Shown here: in pieces, positions 1-5,783 of the stretch
How the letters are laid out: every line of letters begins with the position of its first letter
Numbering within the stretch: the stretch's first letter is position 1
Origin: Chloroflexota bacterium
Lineage (GTDB): Bacteria; Chloroflexota; Ktedonobacteria; Ktedonobacterales; Ktedonobacteraceae
Direction: 5' to 3'
Assembly (NCBI GenBank): GCA_021828635.1
Contig: JAJZEJ010000352.1
Location: forward strand, 1-5,783
DNA: 5,783 nt
Made by a program: the position numbers and the translations under genes
Notes under the pieces: generated by a model
The model's input: only the letters and a program-made list of their open reading frames with translations
The model's database searches: none
What the model was told of the DNA's origin: nothing

Positions 1-40
1 GCCCTTCGCCCCTGAATACTCAACAACCTGACTGTCAACT

Positions 41-93
41 ACCGGCCGACTTTTGCTCCGCCCCACTGGCCTGGTTTTACTCCGCCCTTGACA
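41..93. repeat. Tandem 24-base-period repeats, possible end of an IS21-type element
   Basis: Segments 41-63 and 65-87 match at 18 of 23 positions (consensus ACYGGCC then TTTTRCTCCGCCC) and the block ends in TTGACA (88-93). On the minus strand it begins TGTCAAGGGCGGAGTAAAACC. Short imperfect repeats near a terminus that ends in CA, with an outward-facing TTGACA, are what the ends of IS21-family elements look like. A possible third, degenerate copy of the core is at 4-12. The transposase and helper genes would lie off the left edge and are not seen, so the family assignment is inference. Confidence 0.35.
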
Positions 94-148
94 CCCCCCG
101 CTACCTACGCCACCAGCAAGGCAAAGCAACCTGTCCGGCCGCACCCAT

Positions 149-162
149 CACGGTCAACCGTG
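149..162. repeat. Short perfect dyad downstream of nuoN
   Basis: CACGGT and ACCGTG form a perfect 6-base inverted repeat around a 2-base centre. It could be a small protein-binding dyad or a weak hairpin. There is no U run on either side in either direction, and no gene start next to it, so its role is unknown. Confidence 0.25.
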
Positions 163-261
163 TATTTGCTCGTGCGCATACCTCTGACTGAAAGTGCGAA
201 AGATTCTGGACACTACGCACAATTCTTCCAGGCAGCCAGAATGATTACCTACTTGGACGTA

Positions 262-284
262 CTGTTCTCGAAGAGCGAAAACAG
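262..284 (-). terminator. Hairpin after nuoN, possible operon 3' end
   Basis: On the minus strand a 9-base stem, CTGTTTTCG against CGAGAACAG (one U-G wobble), closes a 5-base loop 14 bases after the nuoN stop. No run of U follows, so it is not a classical intrinsic terminator. It may mark or protect the transcript end. The wobble pairs only in the minus-strand RNA, which fits the direction of the operon. Confidence 0.35.
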
Positions 285-298
285 ACCTTCCAAGCAAA

Positions 299-1795
299 TT
301 ACAGGCCCGATGCATGGATGGCTTGCAGAATCTGCGTCAAGATGAGGTCAGGCGCACACCCGAGGACGACTACACTTCCGGCAAGAAGTCCTACGATGAC
401 TCGCAGGAGAAGCGTCGATTTAATCTCACTGGCTTCGGTAGGCGGGTCAGCAACATATACCCTCTTGAGAACCCTCAGATAGTAGAAGAGTGATACGGCG
501 CTCATGCCGATGGCAAAGATGACAAGCCACAGCAGAAGCTTGGAGCCTGGACCCGCCGCAAGGAGAGCAGAGAACAGCAGGAATTTAGCAAAAAATCCAG
601 ATAAAGGTGGTATCCCAGCCAAAGACAGCACGAAAACGGCGAGACACAACGAGAGAAAAGGAGCTCGTCGGCTGAGGCCTGCGAGATCAGAGATAGTATC
701 CGTTCCGAGGTGCTTTTCTGTAACTGCCAGAACTCCCAGTACTCCGAGAGTTGCCAGAGCATAAGTCGCTACGTAATACAGCAACGCTGCGAGACTCTGC
801 TGTGTGTGTGCTATAAATGCGAGGAGCATATAGCCCGCATGGGCAATCGCAGAGTAGGCAAGCAAGCGTCTCAGGCTTGTCTGCGCAATTGCAACGAGAT
901 TGCCGAGCAGCATTGAGATAACCGAGACCACTATAAGAACAGGAACCCAGCCACTTTGAAAGTGCAATAAGCTGGTACTTCCTTCCGCTCCTGCAAAGCC
1001 CAGTACCAACACCTGAAAGAAGATAAAGAAACTAGCGATCTTTGAGCCTGACGCGATAAACGCAGTGCTAGGCAGAGGAGCACCCTGATATACATCTGGC
1101 GCCCAGAAGTGAAAGGGCGCGGCTGCGATCTTGAATCCAAACCCAATCACAGTAGTTACGATGGCAACGATCAGGATCGGATTGAGCGGTTGGCCATGAA
1201 TGGCACCGGCAATGCGTGTAATGTTTGTAGAACTCGAAAAGCCATACAGCAAGCTAAACCCAAACAGCATGAATGCTGCAGACATGCCGCCAAAGAGAAA
1301 ATATTTCAGAGCTGCTTCTGAAGATCGAGCACTTCTCTTATCAAATCCGGCAAGGATATAGACGGACAGGCTCAATAGTTCAAGCGAAATAAAGATAACA
1401 AGAAGATCCTGTGAGCCAACCAGGAACATCATTCCCGTAGTTGCCAGCAAGAGTAACAGGACAAACTCGCTAACGTGATCTGTGAAGGTCGAGTCTACGG
1501 AAAGAAAGAGCGTAACGATGGTGATGACAAGCAGCGCACCTTGCAGCAAATGCGTGAGGGGGGTCGACAGCAAGATACCATCGAGAATGCTACCGTGAGT
1601 TGAGGTCAGCAGCAGTTTGAGTATGGCTGCCGCGCATCCAGCGGACCCAATTGTAGTAGCAGCTAGAAATCGGGCGCGAACACGAGAGCTCTTGAAAAAT
1701 AGAATATCGAATGCGACAACAACTAATGCCGTAACGGTAAGAATGAGCTCTGGCCAAACGAATTGTAACAACTGTCCGTAGTTGATCACGTTCAT
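299..1795 (-). CDS. nuoN: NADH-quinone oxidoreductase subunit N
   Basis: This is the antiporter-like proton-pumping subunit that sits nearest the quinone-side subunits of the complex I membrane arm. It is 498 residues long from the chosen start, normal for NuoN, with about 14 membrane segments. Numbered from that start, the key residues are E139 in SLELLSLSVY (TM5, E. coli E133), K222 in GFGFKIAAAPFHFW (TM7, K217), K252 (TM8, K247) and K404 in SGFFAKF (TM12). Lys rather than Glu at TM12 is the NuoN hallmark. The WAPDVYQGAP motif (231-240) is also diagnostic. I prefer the ATG at 1795 over the in-frame ATG at 1801: GGGAGG abuts 1801 directly but lies 6 bases before 1795. The preferred ATG overlaps the upstream nuoM stop by one base (TAATG). 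It is the last nuo gene in the operon. Confidence 0.97.
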   Translation of the reverse strand: MNVINYGQLLQFVWPELILTVTALVVVAFDILFFKSSRVRARFLAATTIGSAGCAAAILKLLLTSTHGSILDGILLSTPLTHLLQGALLVITIVTLFLSVDSTFTDHVSEFVLLLLLATTGMMFLVGSQDLLVIFISLELLSLSVYILAGFDKRSARSSEAALKYFLFGGMSAAFMLFGFSLLYGFSSSTNITRIAGAIHGQPLNPILIVAIVTTVIGFGFKIAAAPFHFWAPDVYQGAPLPSTAFIASGSKIASFFIFFQVLVLGFAGAEGSTSLLHFQSGWVPVLIVVSVISMLLGNLVAIAQTSLRRLLAYSAIAHAGYMLLAFIAHTQQSLAALLYYVATYALATLGVLGVLAVTEKHLGTDTISDLAGLSRRAPFLSLCLAVFVLSLAGIPPLSGFFAKFLLFSALLAAGPGSKLLLWLVIFAIGMSAVSLFYYLRVLKRVYVADPPTEASEIKSTLLLRVIVGLLAGSVVVLGCAPDLILTQILQAIHASGL

Positions 1796-3303
1796 TACCA
1801 TCCTCCCTTACGCAAACCCTGGAAGAGCGGGGAATTTAAGGCTGGATGGATGACGTTGAGAAATAACTGAGGGAACGTTCCAACAATCACACTTGCGCAA
1901 ATGAGAATTCCGGCTCCAAGACGCTCAGGGAAGGAAATAGGGGAAAGCGGAGGCGGGGATGGTGCAGTATCAAGGTCGGTTTCAGTGAAGAATGCCATTT
2001 GCATGGCCCGCCAGATATATGCGATACCCACTACAAGCCCTATAGCCACAAAGATAATAAGTGATGGATAAGAGCGCCAAACTCCGATCACGATCATCAA
2101 TTCTGCGACGAAGCCGCTGAAGCCCGGTAGCCCCATCCCTGCCATGCCAGCCACCACAAAGGTGAATGCTGCAAAGGGTATGATCTTGCCAAGACGCATC
2201 GGGCCAAGTGCAGCCAGATCTCGCGTGTGTGTGCGGGAGTACACCATGCGGCCTACCACACCAAACAGGAGGCCGGCGAGAATGCCATGGGAGACCATTT
2301 GAACGATCGCACCGGAGATTCCAATTTGGTTCAGGGTCATCAGTCCGAGCAAAATAAAGCCCATGTGGCTAATGCTGGAATAGCCGATAACAAATTTGAA
2401 GTCTTTCTGCACCAACGCAACCAGTGCGCCGTATACAATTCCGATCACAGCGAGGAGGGCAAAGACGTCACGCCACGAGCTAAATCCAAGCACGTGGAAG
2501 CCCCATGGTGCCAAGCCCAGTGGGAAGAGGGTCATTGCCACGCGAAGACAACCATAGGCTCCGAGTTTCATAACGACACCAGCTAGCAACATCGATGCAG
2601 CCGTCGGAGCAGCCACATGGCCGGTCGGAGCCCAGGTGTGAAAGGGCCAAAGGCCCGCCAGGATACCAAAGCCAACGAACACAAGTGGAAATGCCCACAT
2701 TTGAAAGTGAGGCGTAAAAGAGAATCCAGCAAGATCTATGAGGGCTGTGCTTCTCGATCCAGCAGCGACGTATGCTGCGATGAGACCAACTAGTACCATC
2801 GCGCTTCCGACAAAGGAATACAGTACAAGCTTCATCGCCGCATATTCACGACGGGTCGAGCCCCAGATAGCAATAAGAAAATACTTTGGAATCACAACGA
2901 TCTCGTAGAAAACGAACAGCAAGAAGAGATCGAAACTAAGAAAAACGCCGTACACCGCACCAAGCAGTACTAGGTAGAGTGCGAAAAATTCCTTGATCCG
3001 GTCTTCAATATTCCAGGAAAACAGAACTCCGCAAACTCCAATTACCCCGGTAAGCAACAGTAGCGTCAAGCTAATGCCGTCTGCCTTGAGGCTAAATTGA
3101 ATGCCAAGCGAGGGTATCCAGGAATAGTGGGCCACGCTAAATAGCTCTCCAGTCCGATGCTGGATAAATTCTGTCAGGGTAATTGCAAACGTGATGATGG
3201 TGGTAGCAAGCGCAAGCATGCGTGCCCAAACCGCCCTACGACTTGGCAGCAAAAAGAGTGCCAGAGCGCCGAGAAAGGATATGTAGATCGTCCAAGCAAG
3301 CAT
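1795..3303 (-). CDS. nuoM: NADH-quinone oxidoreductase subunit M, second, divergent copy lacking the TM7 lysine
   Basis: A 502-residue second NuoM-type antiporter-like subunit lies between the first nuoM and nuoN. NuoM signatures are clear: YEIVVIPKYFLIAIWG with E134 (TM5), PFHTWAPTGHVAAPTA (220-235), GVVMKLGAYGCLR with K246 (TM8), GYSSISHMGF with H313, and GLPGFSGFVAEL with E401 (TM12). The TM7 Lys, five residues before the PFHTW proline in NuoM1, NuoN and E. coli NuoM, is Leu here (L215, codon CTG at 2659-2661), and no other Lys is visible in that segment. The TM13-TM14 loop is proline-rich (448-459). The ATG at 3303 follows the previous stop by 2 bases with only a weak GGAA 9 bases upstream, suggesting coupled translation. 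The frame is intact and full length, so it is not a pseudogene. It probably forms a fourth antiporter-like module; whether it pumps protons is uncertain. Confidence 0.93.
   Translation of the reverse strand: MLAWTIYISFLGALALFLLPSRRAVWARMLALATTIITFAITLTEFIQHRTGELFSVAHYSWIPSLGIQFSLKADGISLTLLLLTGVIGVCGVLFSWNIEDRIKEFFALYLVLLGAVYGVFLSFDLFLLFVFYEIVVIPKYFLIAIWGSTRREYAAMKLVLYSFVGSAMVLVGLIAAYVAAGSRSTALIDLAGFSFTPHFQMWAFPLVFVGFGILAGLWPFHTWAPTGHVAAPTAASMLLAGVVMKLGAYGCLRVAMTLFPLGLAPWGFHVLGFSSWRDVFALLAVIGIVYGALVALVQKDFKFVIGYSSISHMGFILLGLMTLNQIGISGAIVQMVSHGILAGLLFGVVGRMVYSRTHTRDLAALGPMRLGKIIPFAAFTFVVAGMAGMGLPGFSGFVAELMIVIGVWRSYPSLIIFVAIGLVVGIAYIWRAMQMAFFTETDLDTAPSPPPLSPISFPERLGAGILICASVIVGTFPQLFLNVIHPALNSPLFQGLRKGGW
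1802..1807 (-). promoter_or_regulatory. Ribosome binding site that decides the nuoN start
   Basis: The minus strand reads GGGAGG here, inside the last codons of the second nuoM (Lys-Gly-Gly-Trp). It has no space before the ATG at 1801 but 6 bases before the ATG at 1795, which favours the inner start and a TAATG coupling junction. Confidence 0.65.
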
Positions 3304-3305
3304 AA

Positions 3306-4865
3306 TCAGAAGTTCCGCAGTTGTAGCGCCATCTGGATGGCTGTATGGTTGACGACTCCAAGGATAATCTGGGGATAGAGTCCCAAAGTAAACATGAGTC
3401 CAATGGTTGGAATGAGAGCCAATCGCTCACTGAGAGTTAGATCGTGAAGGTGAGTCCATTTCTCCTCAAGCGGTCCATAGAAAACGCGTTGTAGAGTGCC
3501 GAGGAAAAAGATGGCGGTAATCATGAGGCCAATCACAGAGAGTGCAGCGGCCCACGTTACAAGTGAGAATGTGCCTTCAAAGATTAAGAACTCTCCAATA
3601 AATCCGTTCAGGCTGGGCAAACCGAGCGAGGAGAAAATTGTAATTCCCATAAGCCCTGTGAAGACGGGTATCACTTTGCGCAAGCCCCCGAAATCGTTCA
3701 ATCCACGCAGTCCGTCCGTACGCTTCTCCAGCATTGCGACGAACCAGAACAGGGTTGCGGCTGTTAGACCATGATTGAACATCTGGAGGAAAACGCCGTT
3801 CATGGCCGCATACTTCTGTGCCGTTAGCCCAGCATCTCCGCACGTAAATTTGACGACCGCAAAGATCCCGAGCATGCAGTAGCCAAGGTGATTGATAGAC
3901 GAATAAGCGAAAATGCGCTTCAGATCCGTCTGCGCAAGCGCTGCGTAAGCTGAGAAGACAACCGTTGCGACTGCAAGCCATAGGAGCGGCGTCAGAATCT
4001 GTTGCATCTGAACTCCGAATAAAGGGAGTAGGATGCGAAGAAAACCGTAGAGCCCCATCTTGGACATGGCGCCAGTCAGAAGGATCGTCGTGCCAGTGGG
4101 CGCTTCAGAGTAGGCCGAAGGCAGCCAGGTATGAAAGGGAATCAGTGGTACTTTGACGGCAAAGCCAAGGAACGCACCCAGGAAGATCACCATGGCGGTG
4201 TGTTGCGGCGTGAATAGATGCCATCCAAGTTCAGCAATCACAGCAGGCATCAACTTCCCGCTCTGAGCCAAGTGTCCAAGCTCTGTGAAGTCAAAGGTTT
4301 TTGTTGCCATGTAGATAGCGAGGAAGGACATCAGCATCGCAACGCTTCCAACCATCGTGTAGATCAGGAACTGCATCGCTGCCTGTGCGCTCTTCGGTCC
4401 ACCCCATAGCTTGATAAGAAAGAATGCCGGGATCAGGCCAAGCTCCCAGAAGATGAACCAGTGAAAAAAGTTCAAGGCCGTGAATGTACCAAAGAGGCAG
4501 GATTGGAGCACCAACATCAGTGAAAAATAAAGGGATACTCGTTTTTCGATCTGCCAGGACGCGAGCATGCCAATTGGTACGACGATACAGGACAGTACCA
4601 GCATGAGCAGGCCAAGACCATCAATCCCAACGCGATAATCCACGTTGAGCGACGGGATCCAGCGATGCAATTCCTGAAATTGGTACCCGTCAGCTACGGT
4701 ACTAAAGCTATGCCAGAGAATAAGCGTCAGAACCAATGATATGAGGCTGAACGACAGCGCGGTCCAACGCACAAGTCCCTTGTTCCTGCCACCAAGAGTC
4801 GACACAACAAGTGCTCCAAACAAGGGGACTACGGTCAAGGTTGTGATCCACGGAAAGGTGATCAT
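3306..4865 (-). CDS. nuoM: NADH-quinone oxidoreductase subunit M, first copy (canonical)
   Basis: This 519-residue antiporter-like proton-pumping subunit belongs to the complex I membrane arm and has the usual NuoM length and about 14 predicted membrane segments. The key charged residues of the family are all present: E141 in FWELGLIP (TM5, E. coli E144), K238 in FAVKVPLIPFHTW (TM7, K234), K269 in GAMSKMGLYG (TM8, K265) and E425 in NGFIGEF (TM12, E407). The conserved histidines in SSINHLGY (H326) and NHGLTAA (H365) are also there. The ATG at 4865 is preceded by GGAAGG at 7 bases, and it overlaps the nuoL stop as ATGA, so this start is well supported and translation is probably coupled to nuoL. 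The gene ends 2 bases before the second nuoM. It is the copy closer to classical NuoM and is probably a working pump. Confidence 0.97.
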   Translation of the reverse strand: MITFPWITTLTVVPLFGALVVSTLGGRNKGLVRWTALSFSLISLVLTLILWHSFSTVADGYQFQELHRWIPSLNVDYRVGIDGLGLLMLVLSCIVVPIGMLASWQIEKRVSLYFSLMLVLQSCLFGTFTALNFFHWFIFWELGLIPAFFLIKLWGGPKSAQAAMQFLIYTMVGSVAMLMSFLAIYMATKTFDFTELGHLAQSGKLMPAVIAELGWHLFTPQHTAMVIFLGAFLGFAVKVPLIPFHTWLPSAYSEAPTGTTILLTGAMSKMGLYGFLRILLPLFGVQMQQILTPLLWLAVATVVFSAYAALAQTDLKRIFAYSSINHLGYCMLGIFAVVKFTCGDAGLTAQKYAAMNGVFLQMFNHGLTAATLFWFVAMLEKRTDGLRGLNDFGGLRKVIPVFTGLMGITIFSSLGLPSLNGFIGEFLIFEGTFSLVTWAAALSVIGLMITAIFFLGTLQRVFYGPLEEKWTHLHDLTLSERLALIPTIGLMFTLGLYPQIILGVVNHTAIQMALQLRNF

Positions 4866-5783
4866 ATCTTGGCCTTCCAGAGCAGGAGGATAGTGAGGAC
4901 GACGAGCACCCCTGCGACAATCTTCAAATATCCCTGTATTCGGCCGGCCTGCAGCAGTGATAGGATCTGGCCGCTACGGGATACACCGTGACAGCCCTCA
5001 TCAAACCCGGAATTAACAACGTAGGTGTCTAAGAAATTATCCAAGTGAGCCAATCCAAGCACAATGTTAGTCACCGTCTTGACAGCGCCGTTCCAAACCC
5101 ATCGGTCCAGCCAATCGGAGATCTTTGAGAGTTGGGTATTTAGTTTTATGATGGTAGCCCCGTATAGTGCATCCACATAAAACGCATGACCCAGAAACGT
5201 GAAAAGTGGAGGCGACAGTCTGCCGAAGTTGTCCGGTGCTTCCGCACTCTTGATTGGACTACGACCGTAGATCCACCAGCCTGTTCCAAGGCCAAGGAGA
5301 ACAATGACGGAGGAGGACAACATCACCGGGAGCATGCTTCCTTCTGAGAGCGCGCTGAAATCAACCCTTAGCTGCGTACCATCCAGGAAGGATTGGAACC
5401 AAGGCCACGCGGGAGTCCCAAAGAACCCCAGTAACAATGCAACTGGTGCAAGAAGCATGAGCGGAACTGTCATGACCCAGGGGCTCTCATGTGGAGCACT
5501 CGAGCTATGGTGGTTTGCGTTATCTGCGGATGCTTGAGAGTGCGTATGAACCTCACTGCTTTCAGCTAGCCGCGACTTGCCGCCAAATACATAAAACATC
5601 TGGCGTGACATGTAGAAGGCCGTGAGCAAGGCTGCGACCGCGCCCATGTAATACGGTGCTTGGGAGATGTGCCAAGAGTGAGCTGCGTGAAGAATCTCGT
5701 CCTTGCTCCAAAATCCGGAAAAGAAGAACGGAAATCCGCAGAGCGCAAGCATGCCTACGGTATACGTCGCAAAAGTAAAGGGC
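4862..5783 (-). CDS. nuoL: NADH-quinone oxidoreductase subunit L, C-terminal part (gene runs off the right edge)
   Basis: This is the distal antiporter-like, proton-translocating membrane subunit of complex I. The reading frame is open to the window edge, so the N-terminal half is missing. Residues are numbered from an in-frame internal Met at 5752, which is not the start. The fragment opens in the TM11-TM12 region with the signature GFPFFFSGFWSKDEIL; K17 and D18 correspond to E. coli NuoL K399/D400 of the pumping channel. Next come a TM (about 36-56), a His-rich loop (about 67-88), the conserved HESPWVM block, two more TMs (about 93-112 and 141-162), the YVDALYG start of the lateral amphipathic helix (about 192), and a final TM (about 276-292). 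The helix region is 25-33 residues longer than NuoL sequences I recall, with a 26-residue internal repeat. The stop overlaps the next nuoM start by 4 bases (ATGA). Identity is secure. Confidence 0.97.
   Translation of the reverse strand, partial: PFTFATYTVGMLALCGFPFFFSGFWSKDEILHAAHSWHISQAPYYMGAVAALLTAFYMSRQMFYVFGGKSRLAESSEVHTHSQASADNANHHSSSAPHESPWVMTVPLMLLAPVALLLGFFGTPAWPWFQSFLDGTQLRVDFSALSEGSMLPVMLSSSVIVLLGLGTGWWIYGRSPIKSAEAPDNFGRLSPPLFTFLGHAFYVDALYGATIIKLNTQLSKISDWLDRWVWNGAVKTVTNIVLGLAHLDNFLDTYVVNSGFDEGCHGVSRSGQILSLLQAGRIQGYLKIVAGVLVVLTILLLWKAKI
4873..4878 (-). promoter_or_regulatory. Ribosome binding site of the first nuoM
   Basis: The minus strand reads GGAAGG here, 7 bases before the ATG at 4865, inside the last codons of nuoL. 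It supports the chosen start. Confidence 0.6.
5012..5113 (-). repeat. Internal 26-residue-period repeat in the NuoL lateral helix
   Basis: Within NuoL, WLDRWVWN (5090-5113) and FLDTYVVN (5012-5035) lie exactly 26 residues (78 bases) apart. L, D, V and N are identical, and two aromatic positions are conserved (W/F and W/Y). The two DNA segments have diverged, so any duplication is old. The motif falls in the amphipathic helix that bridges the antiporter-like subunits, in the same place where this NuoL is longer than usual. I infer a tandem duplication of a helix segment; an eight-residue match alone could arise by chance. Confidence 0.55.

Larger units (their letters stand above)
1..298. other. 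Non-coding stretch downstream of the nuo operon
   Basis: I see no convincing gene here. It contains the repeats at 41-93, the small dyad at 149-162 and the hairpin at 262-284. The one open frame on the plus strand (from a TTG at 88 to 345) runs antisense into the end of nuoN, has no recognisable motif and no good ribosome binding site, so I do not call it. Confidence 0.6.

Noticed and set aside
88..116. TTGACA as the -35 box of a plus-strand promoter
   Set aside because: No -10-like hexamer is found 16-18 bases downstream (the sequence there is around CACCAG). The hexamer is better explained as part of the repeat or element end.
88..345. Plus-strand open frame of 85 codons in the region downstream of nuoN
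   Set aside because: It starts from a TTG inside the repeat block, has no recognisable motif or clear ribosome binding site, and its end runs antisense over the nuoN 3' end.
2227..2586. Plus-strand open frame of 119 codons
   Set aside because: It lies wholly antisense within the second nuoM, whose frame is clearly coding; its product has the scrambled polar composition of a shadow frame.
1795..3303. Second nuoM as a decaying duplicate
   Set aside because: The frame is intact and of normal length, most family motifs are kept, and the gene is tightly coupled to its neighbours. Only the TM7 Lys site departs, which looks like divergence of function rather than decay.
3577..3981. Minus-strand open frame of 134 codons
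   Set aside because: It is an out-of-frame shadow of the first nuoM on the same strand; there is no family signature in it.
1795..4865. Mrp-type cation/proton antiporter genes rather than complex I
   Set aside because: MrpA/MrpD proteins are homologous, but the order L-M-M-N, the NuoN hallmark TM12 Lys with WAPDVYQGAP, and the absence of small Mrp subunits all point to complex I.

Overview
This window holds the 3' end of a bacterial respiratory complex I (NADH:quinone oxidoreductase, nuo) operon. It is read entirely on the minus strand, from right to left. The order is nuoL (only the C-terminal part is in the window; the gene runs off the right edge), then a first nuoM, a second and clearly different nuoM, and nuoN. 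All four encode large polytopic proteins of the antiporter-like family that form the proton-pumping arm of complex I. The genes are packed with a 4-base overlap, a 2-base gap and a 1-base overlap, so they are almost certainly one translationally coupled transcript. The promoter and the upstream nuo genes lie outside the window.

The striking point is that this operon encodes four antiporter-like subunits (L, M, M, N) rather than the usual three. Two features of the sequence bear on whether the extra NuoM is built into the complex. First, the lateral amphipathic helix region of NuoL, which runs along the membrane arm, is about 25-33 residues longer than the NuoL sequences I can recall. It contains an internal repeat of an L-D-x-x-V-x-N motif with a spacing of exactly 26 residues. 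Second, the second NuoM keeps the TM5 Glu, the TM8 Lys and the TM12 Glu of the family, but has Leu where the otherwise invariant TM7 Lys should be. NuoL (for the part seen), the first NuoM and NuoN keep all their key charged residues. The arrangement matches the class of complex I with a second NuoM and a lengthened NuoL helix that has been described from comparative genomics, so the class itself is not new. The visible 26-residue duplication and the missing TM7 Lys are the details worth following.

The leftmost ~300 bases lie downstream of nuoN and contain no convincing gene. They hold a hairpin 14 bases after the nuoN stop, a short perfect dyad at 149-162, and at 41-93 a pair of 24-base-period repeats ending in TTGACA. 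The repeats resemble the end of an IS21-type insertion sequence whose body would lie off the left edge.

Organism: an aerobic or otherwise respiring bacterium. A nuo operon ending L-M-M-N with moderate base composition would suit Acidobacteriota (Terriglobia), but this is a weak inference; other phyla with a duplicated nuoM cannot be excluded from this window alone.
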